A stretch of DNA of 64,000 nucleotides from Isoetes taiwanensis (GCA_021234155.1 JAJEKV010000002.1:42461203-42525202); one strand, 5' to 3'. Shown: positions 12,517 to 24,975, counted from the first letter of the stretch. Notes: generated by a model from the letters alone, not told the origin. Numbers and translations: made by a program.

Positions 12517-13100
12517 TTATATTCTCTTGTGAAGCATCAAAACTATATGCATATTCAACATCTATCTCATGAATGTCATCTTCTGCACAATTAGTCATAA
12601 GGTTAATTTTTTGTGAACTGCATTTTTGTCGAATCCATTGTTCTAGAAAACTCAAAAGCGATTTCCTTCAAAAGCTGCAACAATTTGTTCAAGATGTGCA
12701 TCAGCAGTAGGATTCGCAACAATAATCTTCTCTGCTACACGAAAGCATAATTGCAAAAATTGCTAAGATTGTTCTTGAGGATGGTGCAAACTAGATTAGA
12801 AGATTCTTAAGATCAAAACTACAGTCATGATTTGAAAAGCCTTTCACAAATAACTTCCAATCAAGAACCTCGGTAACAAGGTATAATGCTGGAGCCTTGG
12901 ATTCTCGAAAGAGTTGCATTAGATCTAAAATAGTTAGTGCATCCAATCTTCGTAGTAGAGTCAAATAAATACCAAAAAGTGCCAATAGCGTCATGAATGT
13001 GGCCAACCATTATAACCCAAAGTTGTACTTGATCAAACACAGTAACCAAACAAGATAGGAAAGATACGAGAACAAAAAAGCAGTTGTCAAGCTGCAAATA
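12517..13100 (-). pseudogene. Relic of a transposase-like protein with a GHTHDDID-type motif
   Basis: Two overlapping minus frames join across one frameshift. One reads QVQLWVIMVGHIHDAIGTFW; the other continues RRLDALTILDLMQLFRES...VLDWKLFVKGF. Plant and oomycete proteins that resemble DDE transposases (DUF7869 group, as I recall the family) have a block with Gly-His-Thr-His-(E/D)-Asp-Ile-Asp, then a DAFTL-DLM helix, in the same order. Here the block is degenerate (GHIHDAI). The LINE at 10950-12516 abuts its 3' side. Family assignment is tentative. Confidence 0.45.
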
Positions 13101-14158
13101 GAGTCCTCAGTTGTCTTCTAAAGCATATCGTTTTTAATGCATATGGTTCAAGGAACCAACATAAAAATTTAATTCATTAGGAAAAGGTCGAGTGAAAAAT
13201 GACCTAATGTGCCAATGACATGGCCATGCATCAATGCACCAGTGACACTAACTTTCACGTGTTCTTCCCTCCGTCCTGATTTACCCATTTTCTCTAGTCA
13301 AGGCACCATAGTTTTATTCTGGGCTATCTTATCATGTATGACTGTGAAAGAGCTCTCCATGACCAGCAAGACTTCTACACGAGATCTGAGCCATCATGTA
13401 TCCATTTGCAATTCTCTTCTCTTTCTCGGATCTCTAATCTTTGCTAATCTTTACTTTCAAGGTAAAATTTAAGGGCCCTAAATGTATTGCTATTCAAATT
13501 AAGGTTGGCTAAACCTATGACAAACAAAAGTTTATAGTTTTTTTCCTTGGCGAAATCTGATAAAATAAAGCCTTTTAGTTATCTTCCCATTTGGCGAAAA
13601 TGTGTGGCGAATTTTTCTTGGTCCCAGCTAAAGTGCAACTATTTAACTTCAAACTTTCAGCACTCATTGCTGATTCAATATGCTTCTTTTATAGAATGAT
13701 AACAAAGTTGTTCAAAGTTCAATTCATAAGGAACAAACATATCATTTGAAGAAACACACATATTTAAGTTGGGGCAAATGCATTAAAATGACAAATTTGG
13801 TACACAACGCCTCTTTGGGGTCAACAATTGCAAGAAGAAGTCACTATAACTTAAAGCTTAAAATGCTCATCACATAACATTCTTCGTATCATTTAATCTA
13901 AACAACTTATAGATTCAAATTCAATATCCATCAAAGCATGAATATAGTAGCTAATAGCAATTCCTAAATGAAAGAGGTCCTAGAATAGATTCGGCATGGC
14001 TATTTGAATTGATCAGGATGTGCCTAATCAACTTCAGAGAAGGCAATTCAGCACACCATGCAGCAAACAATCCCAGCTAAACCCTAGACATCCAGAATTT
14101 TCTCCCCTTCACAATTGCTAAATTATATTGTTTCTTAAAAAATGACCTTAACTTTAGC
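13101..14158. other. Intergenic DNA, nothing recognised
   Basis: AT-rich sequence with no long frame, no splice-framed exon and no terminal repeats that I can see. Confidence 0.5.
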
Positions 14159-15139
14159 CATAAAATTTGATTAAAGGTCTAAGAAATCGCCATTTGGTGA
14201 GTTTTAGCCACTCTTTAATACCCTGTTTTACTTTATTACAATGTAGCTATTAGACTTAGAAAAGGCAATCCTCTTTGGAATTGCAACTTTGGGATTGTGC
14301 TCCTTCCATCTGCGGGGGACACGTGATTGCGTATATTTCTATCATACTAGTGTTTCTCTTGATGTATATCTTTTTTGGTTAAGATAGATGAAAATCGTTT
14401 CACATTCTCTAGCACACCATCATCGGTAACTTTTTTATCTGTGAGACATGGTCTCTACATTTTCTCTATGTACATAGGCAACATAAAATTACCCGAGCCT
14501 TCGCTTCCTTGGATGCGCACTTCACCAACACATTCCGTGTTCCTTCCCCCTTCCTTCCAATCCGGTAAGCCTCCAAAATATCCACCTGCACCCGATAAGC
14601 CTCCAAAATATCCACCGGCGCTGGGCGATGGGCGCTGGACGATGGGCGATGGGCGATGGGCGATGAGCGATGTCAACAGGGATAAAGCGAGATCAGGTAA
14701 GTACATTCCTAGAGATTATAGATTGTAGATTATATAAATACAGTAACTGTGCTCTCGGTAAGAGGAAGGTTTTGATCGTCGGGATATGAATATGTTCTTG
14801 GATTCATAAAATTTGATTAAAGGTCTAAGAAATCGCCATTTGGTGAGTTTTAGCCACTCTTTAATACCCTGTTTTACTTTATTACAATGTAGCTATTAGA
14901 CTTAGAAAAGGCAATCCTCTTTGGAATTGCAACTTTGGGATTGTGCTCCTTCCATCTGGGGGGGACACGTGATTGCGTATATTTCTATCATACTAGTGTT
15001 TCTCTTGATGTATATCTTTTTTGGTTAAGATAGATGAAAATCGTTTCACATTCTCCAGCACACCATCATCGGTAACTTTTTTATCTGTGAGACATGGTCT
15101 CTACATTTTCTCTATGTACATAGGCAACATAAAATTACC
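14159..15139. repeat. 335-bp direct repeat pair flanking a microsatellite-rich spacer
   Basis: Copies at 14159-14493 and 14805-15139 are nearly identical; I see two substitutions (TCTGCGGGG/TCTGGGGGG and CTCTAGC/CTCCAGC). The 311-bp spacer holds three copies of GATAAGCCTCCAAAATATCC-like units and runs of GATGGGC. The copies lack TG...CA ends, so they are not evident LTRs. A segmental duplication is more likely. Confidence 0.85.
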
Positions 15140-15169
15140 AGTGGGTATATAAAATCTTGATTTTTTTGA

Positions 15170-15790
15170 TCCAGTATTTCCAAATTCAGCTACTCTGTGA
15201 CCAGCCCAAAAAAGCCGTTTCCACTTATAAAATGTTCATATTGGTATGCCATGCCTTCAAGCATACATGCTTAGTACTTATCAGCATATTTTCTTTTATG
15301 TGCTGAGGCAGTGGACTCAACATCAAATTGAAAGTGCACCTTAATCCAAAAAGTTGAGAAGTTTTTCTTACCATATACCACTCTATTCCTTGCTTTCCAA
15401 ACATTCCAAAGTGCAATAAACATGATAGTATTAGCAAAGGCACAGTTATTTTGAATGTATGACAATAAATTACCTAAGATCTTATTGGGGAAAAGATGAT
15501 CCAGTTTATCATTGAACCATGACCAAAAGGGGTTGAGTTTAGGACAAAGAAATATATGCTCAAGATTTTCCACCATGTTACAACCAAGTTGGCACAAAGC
15601 AGAGATGTCAACATTCCTATTGGAAAGCAATTGAAGATTAGGAATACTTTTATTTGCCAGCAGCCAAATGAAGAAGCTAACCTTGGGGAAGCAGTATGAG
15701 TTCCAAACCTCTTGGAAGAGAGACTTAACTTCCTCCTCAGATATGAGCCACTTAGAACTTGCTTTGGAGGGGTCATCATTTCTGTTAATA
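15170..15790 (-). mobile_element. LINE ORF2 C-terminal part (zf-RVT domain)
   Basis: Minus-strand frames read WLLANKSIPNLQLLSNRNVD, ALCQLGCNMVENLEHIFLC and IALWNVWKARNRVVYGK. This is the zf-RVT zinc-binding region and W-x-x-W-K-x-R-N tail that close plant L1-type ORF2 proteins. The upstream part of the same copy resumes at about 16745, so a 950-bp insertion separates them. Stops and frame changes make it inactive. Confidence 0.8.
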
Positions 15791-16744
15791 ATAGAATGCC
15801 ACGGTTCTATTGCGATAGCAATAGAACCGACATTCCTTGGATGGGGACGTCCTATCTGTTCCTATTTATACCGCCTCCTTCCTCATTTCCAGTCATCGGC
15901 GTTCTCTTGAGCTTCTTTTTCTTGTTGCTCTCTTCTACCTCCACAAGTTTCCCGCCCCCCTCTCCCTTTATCATATCCGAGCTTGTTGGTCATATCTTCG
16001 TCAGTTTTCCCATTTCTCATTTCATGTTCCATCGTTGAAGTTGCTTCATTTTCTTTTTAGTCGGTTGGTCATCTGTACGTGTCTATTTGTCTACACTTCT
16101 TGGGTCGCTCTGCAGCAGCTATTATCGTCTATGTTTCTTTTTAGTTTTATGAAAGTGCACACGTTCTTATGTTTCATTTGTTCTCGGCGTGGCACTGTAG
16201 CCTCCGAGACATACTTGTCATTTCATTATTTTTCGGCATGGCCCTGCGGTCTCGGAGTTATAATTCTTTTTCATTTTCTCTCGGCGTGGCACTGTAGCCT
16301 CCGAGGCAGCACTAATCGGATATTTTCTTGCGATGGTCATCCCGCGAACGGTTTCCGATTGGTCGGCTGTTGTTTCTTCCTCGGCGTGGCCCTGGAGCCT
16401 CCGAGTGCTTTTGTATTATCGATATTTTGGCACATGCCTATGCCTAAAGCTTCTAACCTTCTAACGGGTTATTCTCATTTTTTAGACTTTTTATTACAGG
16501 TTATTTTTTGTAGTTCTCTTAGTTGTCAAATGCCATGGTATATCAACTCACTTCTTGGCGGACGTTTGTTAGCGGCATCTTCAGAGCATTGACGATTGTT
16601 TATCATTAGGGTTTTTCCTCGGAAACCCAAAGAGGCGAGGTTTTTTCATCCTGATGAGCAGGGGCCACCAGTTTTCTCATCTATGCAGAAAGCAAATGAC
16701 GAATAACTCATCTTTTATCTTGTATTATTTAGTTTTGTCATGCT
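15791..16744 (+). mobile_element. Insertion of unknown type inside the LINE, with hairpin repeats
   Basis: It separates two halves of one LINE copy, so it arrived later. It opens with a 12-bp perfect stem, CGGTTCTATTGC / GCAATAGAACCG with a GATA loop (15802-15829), then TATTTATAC, which could be a TATA box. Four hairpin units of form CTCGG...GTGGC...GCCTCCGAG lie at 16183, 16232, 16280 and 16380. A 251-codon plus frame crosses it but has no recognisable domain and a Cys/Phe-rich composition typical of noncoding DNA. A solo LTR is possible, but I could not fix its ends or a target duplication. Confidence 0.5.
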
Positions 16745-17150
16745 CTCGATGATTGTCTAGTTTCGGAGCATTCAAATTTGTCAAAAGTTCTATCCCGGGT
16801 ATGGGAATCATTTTGTACTCAACGATTTTACAAAGCTCAATGAGAACACCACTTCACTGGCCAACTAGTTGTATCATAGGACCCATCCTAGGAATAGATC
16901 TTACTGACTTTATAATGACATTTGCCTTCAAGATTCCAATTGGTTGCCTTTGGAACAATGTTATTCTAAACCTTTTTGTCACTTGAAGTACCATGAATAG
17001 TGTTCTTCAGATAGGTCCAAGAGATTAACTTGTTATTGATATAAAGGTCATGTATAAACTTTAGACCATAGTCAGACCATTTTTTATAGAGCCTCAGATG
17101 TCTCAAAGCAAGGAATTTAAAACAAGAATGTAAAAGAAGCTATAAAGCAT
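16745..17150 (-). mobile_element. LINE ORF2 fragment upstream of the zf-RVT part
   Basis: The minus-strand reading KWSDYGLKFIHDLYINNKLI, SWTYLKNTIHG and NWNLEGKCHYKVSKIY lines up block for block with 37621-37840 of the plus-strand LINE (IEDLRINDRWISWEELQ, HWNLNKKEGYSVKDIY). It is the same copy as 15170-15790, split by the insertion between them. Confidence 0.7.
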
Positions 17151-17220
17151 GCTATAATTTGCATTTTAACAAAATACTTTAACCAAAAGCAAACATCATT
17201 GCCTAAAACACCTTAGTGTC

Positions 17221-17880
17221 ATTTATTGGTTTAAAAAAACAACACCTGAAAACATCTATTTTTATAAAACTACATGTGATTTCTATATAAAACTATATAT
17301 CAAAATTTGTTCTCATCATAAAAACAATACTAAAAACAACAGTTGTTTTGAGAAACCACATTTATCTTCAACACTTGGAAACAACATAGTTAAGAGCAAA
17401 AATTAGAAAACTACGTGTTGTTTCTAGCAAAATCGGACAAAATTCTCTACGTGGTTTTTTAGTGTTGTTTTTTTGCGATACAACAGTTAAAAATAACACG
17501 TGGACGTTTTAAGTTTATTAAAAACCACATATCTACTTTTTAGGAAAAAACACTTGAAAACTACACTTAAAAACTACAGTTAACTTTAAAAACAACATAT
17601 GCGTTTATTAAAAACCACATATCTACTTTTTAGGAAAAAAACACTTGAAAACTACAGCTAACTTTAAAAATAACATGTAGAAACACATGTTAATTTCTAC
17701 GCGTAGATAATTTTAACAAAATTCTACACGTAGACTTTTCACAAAAAAACTACACGTATAAAAGTTTGACTAAAAACTACACGTTGTTTCTAGCAAATCC
17801 GGACAAAACACATAGTTTTTTGGTGTTGTTTTTTAGCAAAAAAGACACTGAAAAACAACATGTGGACCCAGTTTTGGGGT
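17221..17880. repeat. AT-rich tandem/degenerate repeats with AAAACTACA core
   Basis: Many variants of AAAAACTACACGT, GTGTTGTTTTT and TTAAAAACCACATATCTAC recur. One block of about 60 bp (TTATTAAAAACCACATATCT...) is duplicated at about 17515 and 17607. No coding. Confidence 0.6.
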
Positions 17881-18009
17881 GGTACAGATAGACCACGCCA
17901 ATCAACCTAACGCTAAATGAAAAGCCTGCTACTGCAATCTGCTCCAAGTGGAGGGATAAATAGCAAGAAGCACCTGTTGGCTAGTCAAGGCCACATGAAA
18001 GAGAATGAG

Positions 18010-19469
18010 AATAATTTTTTATCGTCCACTGAGGCCAATCGACCTATGGGACCCACAAGGAGCGCAACAAACTTATTACTGTCCGGGTTAAAAAACCCCC
18101 GCCCCGAAGGGTTTTCGAGGGAAAAACCGTGGCAGTAATAAGAATGCTGTCAAACTGTACAAGTATACATCAATGTATATACACATGTCAAGTGTGTGCC
18201 CGAGGACATAGCTGATCTCGCATGTCCATAACCTCCTGAAGGTATGATCCCAGCCCGACCAAACTACTGGACTTGGTCATATAGAAAAAAACAATGCTTT
18301 CAAGTTTCCACTTACACAATGGGCAAAGTTCTGAAATATGAGGAGCAAACTTATGGACTAGCACATTAACCCACAGATATCTATGAAGGATCTGCCACCA
18401 CAAGGCAGAAACTTTGGGATGAAGCAATTTATCTGAAGCCCAAGACCACATTTGTTTCCACTAAGAAGGGGGAAGGCGAAGCTGCCAACCAGCCCGAAGG
18501 GGGACAATGCCAGCATCAACCATCCTCTGATATATAAAGAATGCACAAAACATTGTGCATTAACAATTTGAGGACCAATCCAAATAGGCACATCAACTGG
18601 CTGGAAGGGAGTAGCTGGCAGAATATTAACCACCTTTTGCCAAATAGTTCTATCCCATTGAGATAGCATGAACTTAGTTTAAAAAGCATTCCATGTGGCA
18701 ACAAGTGACCAACCTCATACCAAGCATCAGCTGTGAGAATGTCAACAAGCTCCAACACTACTGAGTCAATGGATATACAGTACCACACAGAGGCATACGA
18801 TTATCGAGAAGAATCCACCAACGCGGAACCCTTAAGTATGCACAAGCATCATGATTAATCTGAAACAAGGCTCGAACTGTCTCCCAAAAATCAATTAGAC
18901 TCTTTAACACATTAGGATACGGCAAAAATGGAGAAAGAGGCATCAGGGAAAAACTGCTCTATGTGCCGATTTCCCAAAAGAAATACACTGCCCAAGTGCT
19001 TGCGCAACCAACCTCATTCCAAGCGAATGGACCATGCCACGAAGTAGCAACAGATGAAGTTATAGATCTTTATTTTACTCTGTAAGGAAAAATCAAATAT
19101 ACCTAGCCCATCAGAAAATCTTGGCTTGATACATGTGGACCAAGCAACCTTCACAACCACACTGTCTCAGTACCAGCCCAAATGAAATTGCAAATAAATG
19201 CTACTTGTTAAATTTAAATTGTGACGCAAGCACTACATATGCCATATAATCATGTGTTGTTAAGAACATGCTTACTATTATCCTCCCTGCCAAAGAGAGC
19301 TTAGCTGTATTCCACCAAAAAAGATGCTTACACGACTATAGCATCCCATGCATCTGAGGTAGAAATATGTATACCCATAAGAATGCCCAGAAGTTTAGTG
19401 GCCTTACCATGAGAAAGTACTTTCCACGGTTATTCATGAACACATAAAGGAACTGCAGCATGTAAGGTC
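18010..19469 (-). mobile_element. LINE 3' half with zf-RVT domain and conserved 3' block
   Basis: The minus-strand frame 18188-18451 reads SALWWQILHRYLWVN and ELCPLCKWKLESIVFF, the zf-RVT domain. Frames up to 18943 (FLPYPNVLKSLIDFWETVR) extend ORF2 upstream. The 3' end carries AAAAACCC, CCGCCCCGAA and GGGTTTTCGAGGG (18083-18125), a stem-loop block shared by five copies in the window. LTR element A abuts at 19470. Frames are broken. Confidence 0.8.
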
Positions 19470-20113
19470 TGATACGCTTGAAGTAATTGCAATGATGGGA
19501 AACCTTAGATTATAATCAATAGTAGGACAAAGAGTGAACAAAAGAAAAATAGAATTCAATTATTCAAAGATAAACAACCGGTGTGAAGCCTGAGCAACTG
19601 ATAGGAGCTCTCTTTTAACCGCCCAACCAGGCTCAAGCACAAGAAATCTTTAACTTGTCTTCAACAAGGATCCACTAATCGCTGCTTCAATAAATCAGCA
19701 TTGGCAATTTGCATAGGCAACGGCTATGGCTAAGAGTTCCGAAAGCTTAAACAGGGGCGAAGGTTCTTAACAGAGCTAGATCGAATGCTTTAGACAAAAA
19801 TAGCAGTTTTAGCAAGGCTGGCTCGAATGCTTGAGTTCAAGTTTCACATATTTATACAGATGAAAAAGGCATGTTCTTGGATCGACCCTTTTTTTTTGCT
19901 TCTCGAAATAGCTGGCTAATAAAAAACAAGGTAAATCAAGAAGATAGGGATCGGAAATGAATAACTAAGCAGCCTTTTTTGTGAGATTCGAGGTATTCCT
20001 TGCAATTCTGGAAGACCTGGGCGTCGGTTCTTGGCTGAGAGCTCGACCCCCGTTATTAGCCATATTTTATAACAAATATTCTTTAGACAATTATTATTTC
20101 ATTCCATATGTCA
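19470..20113 (-). mobile_element. 3' LTR of element A (gag-bearing LTR retrotransposon)
   Basis: It is the reverse complement of 27581-28139 with scattered differences and an extra stretch of about 80 bp. On the minus strand it runs TGACATATGG...GCATATCA, keeping TG/CA ends. A polypurine tract, GGTAAGGGGCAG on the minus strand, lies directly next to it at 20114-20125, which marks it as the 3' LTR. Confidence 0.8.
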
Positions 20114-20769
20114 CTGCCCCTTACCACTAGATCCTTGTTGGCTTGAACCACTCCCCCGAGCGCTCCGTATCAGGTCCTTCTCTTCTTTCAAGCGATCGAC
20201 TTCGATAGCTATATAAACCTGAAAGAAATTTCATCAAACCCTTTTGTTTATCATGAGAGAGGTGTGCTGGTCCTTCCCTTCTTAAGACCAATCTCATTTT
20301 CCTAGGAATGTTCTTTTTCTGATCCTTCAAGGCATGGTCCGCACTTGAACAGAAAAATCTCCATGCTGATCCATCAAGCAGGCATGCGTCACTTGAACAG
20401 TCATGGCATTCCCAGCTCTTTTTGATGTTCCAGGTAGGTTTCCCCTACTAGGACAGAAAGTAAATCCCTTTCTAAGCATCCAAGTTAAATATTTCCAAAT
20501 AACTTGAGCAAGAAAGATAATTTCCTTGTATTAGGAAGCAATAAATAACTTTATTCTATTCAAATAAACAATCACACACATATTCAGGCAGTTATACACA
20601 GCCTACTAAAACTTAAACCAAATCAAGATAAATGACCGACAGTTAATCGGCTTCTCTTAGACTCCCTTGCTGCAGTTTTGTCAAATTTTGCACGAGAGCT
20701 ATCGGATGTTTCGGCAATAGTATGCATTAGCACTTTTCCCTTATCTTCCTTGCTCTTGGGAGCTTCAAT

Positions 20770-21500
20770 TTAAGGCTTGTCTACAAGAGTCTGCTTCTTT
20801 GAGCAAAAAGCTTTGAAGTGAGGTCCACTGCATATGTAGCAGCCTCTTTTCGGTGCATTTGGCTGCTCCTGTGTTGTACGTTGATCTGTGTTCCTATTCC
20901 TGGTGTTTGAGTCTCTACGATCATCATTGAATCTAACTCTCTTTGCCCCGTTATTATTCGCCATATCAGTTTCGTGCTTGCCATTATTTTCTCTAGGATA
21001 ACCTTCCCATATATCGTACTTTGCTCCCTTGGGATTAAACTTTCTTTCTGCAGCTTCCGCTTTCCATATCGCTTCGTCCAATGTTTGGGGTTCAATAAGC
21101 CTAAGTTCTGCATATAGCTCGTCCCTTAAACCAGACATAAATTTTCTTGTTAATTCCTTATCCCTGAGACCTTCCATTTGAACTGACAGATGGTTGAATT
21201 TGCTTATGTACTGATAAACAGATTCTCATTTGCCTTGAGTGAATATATCCCACTCCTTCTCAGATCTACATAGTAACTTGCAGGTAAATTATAACTTTCG
21301 AAGGCTTTTTTGAATTCCTGCCATGTCTTAATCATAGGAGCCATCCTCTTCCTTCCCTGGCACCAAATTCGAGCTACATCTGTAAGATAGTTATCAATTG
21401 CCAGAAGTTTTTGCAACTCAGTGTTGAGAGTATTCCTGGCAAACCCTCAACCTCAATGGTGTAGAACCTCCAGGTTGCTATAGGCAACCACTCTGTGAGA
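20770..21500 (-). pseudogene. Retrotransposon gag of element A, frameshifted
   Basis: The minus frames 21204-21416 and 20770-21177 are two parts of one Gag. The first has the Retrotrans_gag core (LTDVARIWCQGRKRM, MIKTWQEFKKAFESYNLP); the second reads MEGLRDKELTRKFMSGLRDE and ends with a zinc knuckle, CYICSGPHFKAFC (CX2CX3HX4C, one residue shorter than the usual knuckle). An AAA-TGA stop and a frame change near 21190-21210 separate them. Gag would form the particle and bind RNA. Only about 650 bp separate gag from the 3' LTR, so protease, reverse transcriptase and integrase are missing. The element was non-autonomous or is internally deleted. No 5' LTR was found upstream. Confidence 0.8.
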
Positions 21501-21559
21501 GAATACTGCAAAAGAATTATTCAAACAGCCAAGATAGATCAGCTTCCCTGAGCAGAAAA

Positions 21560-24500
21560 AAGACTGTCACAACAAAATACCTCTCATATGTGTTTTCTTG
21601 GGCTTTTTTTGATTGAATCAATTTTGTTGGACACTAGATAGGGTACTTAATCTGCCTATGAAAGTCTGCTACAAGATCCTTAGGGCAACTATGTGCAATT
21701 GATCAAAATGACCGGGTCAATTTTTGGTCAATATCCCAACCCGAGAGCTTCTTTTTGCAAGTGAGTGAACAGAATATCTTTTCAAGTTTTGTCAGTTGGA
21801 GTGGTCTCTGATGACTCTGCAGAGTAGGTGCATAGAGTCCTTTTTTGAAATCTAGTCCCTCCCCCTTTTTTAATAAAGATTTTTGGCAAGAGATAGCAAC
21901 TTAAACTCTAAGGTGAGTGAAGGAAAACAAAATACTAGGTTGTTTTCTTTTGCTAACATTTGGTTTCTGAAGCAATCATCTACACCTAGGCTTGTTGATT
22001 GAATTGAGATCATTAATTTACTCCAATATTATGCTTTAGGTTATCAAATGAGGACAATGCTTACCAAGTTCGAATTTTCTTTCATTGCAACATCACAGAA
22101 TAGGAACATAAATTCCCAATCAGAGTCTTAGGCACAGGATCGGAAATAATCAATTGAAGGTACACATTCAAGTAATTTGCATCAAATAAATGGGTATTTC
22201 ATGCAAGGCAGGTCATTCTTAGCTCATGCTCCGCAAATCCGCTCCAAATACAGTCACAGAGGTCAAAACTTTTGCACAGAAGCCGGCCCTTGTTTCAAAA
22301 TCATTTCCCCTTTCTATTTTCTCATTTCCGGCACATTCTTGGCATCTGGATTTGTTTGGTTTTGGCTTATGCGTGTTATGATGTTTCTTGAGGCACAAGG
22401 ATACAAAAGGATGTTAAAGCTCATGATTGACAGGCCGGATCCATCAGAGAGATCGGATCTTGGCCTGACCTTTTTAGGTCAGAGAATTTTCATCGAAGAA
22501 CAATATCCCACAGGCTTCCATCGCAAAATAATACCTGGGTAACGTGGCGTATGGTGATTGGGTGAAATGATGCTTAGGCAAAGGGGTGTATAAGAAAAAT
22601 AATATGTTAGCATGCTCCAACCATAGGGCACTCTTCCCTAGGAACCAAACTATAGGGTCAAGTCATGGTCTATCTGGGAATCTTTTTGTGCTGCATGGAA
22701 TCTTTTTGATGCCCCACCCTATGGAGGATTTTCTTAGGAAAAGATTTGTTTGCACATATTTTTTTCTTTTGGAATGGTATGATCTTGGAGTTTAGACATG
22801 TGGTAAGTATATGGTATGTGTAGGCAATCCAAGGGTGACGTGGCATGTGATGACTTGGCAAAGCTTTTTCCCTAGTCAAAAACTTTGTGAGATGAAAAAA
22901 AGGAATGTTTCGTTCTGGTTGACTCCGGGATTCCTTGAGATGCTGTTACTATTGTTGAGCTTCATGTCTGATCCGAGCTTGTCACCCCAAGTTGCGAAGA
23001 GTGTTCGTCGATGTGATCCCTTGAAAAAGATGCTCCTCCTTAATGTGTATGTCCGTCGTAAGGAATGCGGTGAGCGCTCAACGTCCCTATATGCAGTGTG
23101 TCATTGCAATGTTGCCGATGTGCGGTGCCATTGATCGGTTGAGTAGGATCATCTGGCTCTTGCAGTCGGGCGTTCTTGAATGTCTTCGAAGCTCTGAGAT
23201 CGTGGTCGGTAGGCAGGCATTGTCATTCCTCTGTAGGTTGAATTTCTGAGTGCGCCCCTGTTGATTGGGCTTTGCTTCATTCCGAGGTGCCTCTCCTGTG
23301 CCTGGAAGTGTGATCATCTCCATTGCACCTACCCTAGCTCCTTCTAGTTGCCTTTGCGTGATTTGTACCTGCTGGCTAGGTCGTCTCCTCCGTCCTTTGG
23401 GTCCTATCCATTCGAGTCTCACACTCCTTGGCTGACGTAGTAAAGTCGTCCTTCCTTTGGTTTCTAGGTGTTTCTGGGTCCCGAATTCTTGTTCGAGCGG
23501 AATATTCTCCTCCTTGATCTTGCCCCTAATGCTGATATAGGCCTTCAAGTTGGAAATGTTCCTTCCCTGATATGCGTCTCCTTCCCCTCATGGTCTCCTA
23601 CTTTTTGGAACCGATGAAAGTTCTCCTGCTGGTGCAAGGGAGCTGGAAGCTCGTCCTGGTCAGCCTTAGGTGCATTGTGGTTGCCTAGCTTGGTTGCTCC
23701 TTTTGTTGACGTTGCATTACATTCGCTTGAGCTGCTGGGCTGCAAGGTCGTGGTTGTCTTCCCTCCGGTTTCTATACGCTCATGTGTCGCCATGACTTCT
23801 CTCCTCGATGAAAGATTATGCCGTCTGACCTTAGCTCGTGATGCCAACGTGGCATCGATGTCTAACGTCTTCTTGCACCTGTATTTTGCCGCCTTGCATT
23901 CTTCCATTTGAAACTCATGTGCGTCGAGTTGGTGAAGGCGTCGAGATCCTCTTTCTGATGTGACCTCGTGGACGTGGTAGCCGGGAGGTTGACATCTAGA
24001 AAATTCTTGATGCCGTTGGTTACCAAGTATTCTTCCCATTTGATGAAGATTGATGATAGGCCGGTGGTGTCCTCTTGTACTCGTTTGTCAGTTGAGGTGT
24101 TTGTCGTTGTGCTTCCCTCTCTTGGGTCTGCCTTTTCGGTCTCCTCTCCTTATCATGTCTACCCTTCTTTTGGGACCTTGATGTCTTCAAGAAGTTACGC
24201 CTCTAGCTCTTCTGTGGCTCTGGCCCTGTACTTCGAAAGCAATGCTCGTATATTCTAGAGTCTAAGGGTCCACTTGAAGGGCTCTCCTACAACATTTTGG
24301 TCTCTATAAGCAAGCAAGATGGCTCGAGCAAAGCATTCTTTGGAGACATATCTATAATCTCAAGTCTATGGACATTAGGGGCGTGTGGTATGGCATGAAA
24401 TGAGGGTTGTTTTGCAAAACCTCCATGATGTTTGAGGCATACTCTAAGGTCCTAGCAAAGTTGGTTTGGGGGAGTCCAATCTCTACACATGGAGTGACTT

Positions 24501-24970
24501 GGGCAGTTCTAGACTCTAGCTCCTTTCTAGGTATCCTGGCAATAGGGAGTGTCAATGTGGTGGCTGTATAAGTCAAACTCTATTAGAAGGACACAGAATT
24601 AGGTCAAGGTTTATGCCTTTGGCATGAGCAGAGGTGATGTACCAACAGTTGGACTTGGGTTGCTATGCTGAGGTCTAGATGACTATAACAAAGGGGTGTT
24701 CTTGGGCACTTCTATCTAGGAGTAAGGCATCAGCTTTGAGCCGAGAACAATACTTGTGAGGTACTAATGGGGTATGCTTCTATTTACAAACAAACCACAG
24801 TTTGGAAAAACAATTCAAGGGTTTGAGCAATTTTGGTCATTTTGAGCTGGGGTTTGACATTTCTAGCCTAATTTGAGGTCATAAATGGATTCTAGGCTGT
24901 CTACGGTTCTATTGCAACAAATTTCAGGCGATTTGGAGCTCTGTAGCTCAAGTTATGGAGGTTCAAAGTT
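21560..24970. other. Probable LTR-element internal DNA without intact genes
   Basis: Minus-strand frames 23087-23548 and 23545-24039 overlap and are polar, Arg/Gln/Thr-rich (KGRRRRPSQQVQITQRQL). They may be a broken gag-like or spacer region of element B, whose 5' LTR lies at 25963-27580 on the same strand. No protease, RT or integrase motif is visible. I do not assign a function. Confidence 0.35.
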
Positions 24971-24975
24971 TGGAG

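Noticed and set aside
15837-16592. 251-codon plus-strand frame as a gene
   Set aside because: No domain, Phe/Cys/Leu-rich, and it crosses the CTCGG hairpin repeats. It lies in an insertion of unknown type.
23087-24039. Two overlapping minus-strand frames as a host gene
   Set aside because: They lack domains and splice-framed exons and lie beside the primer site of element B, so retroelement interior is more likely.
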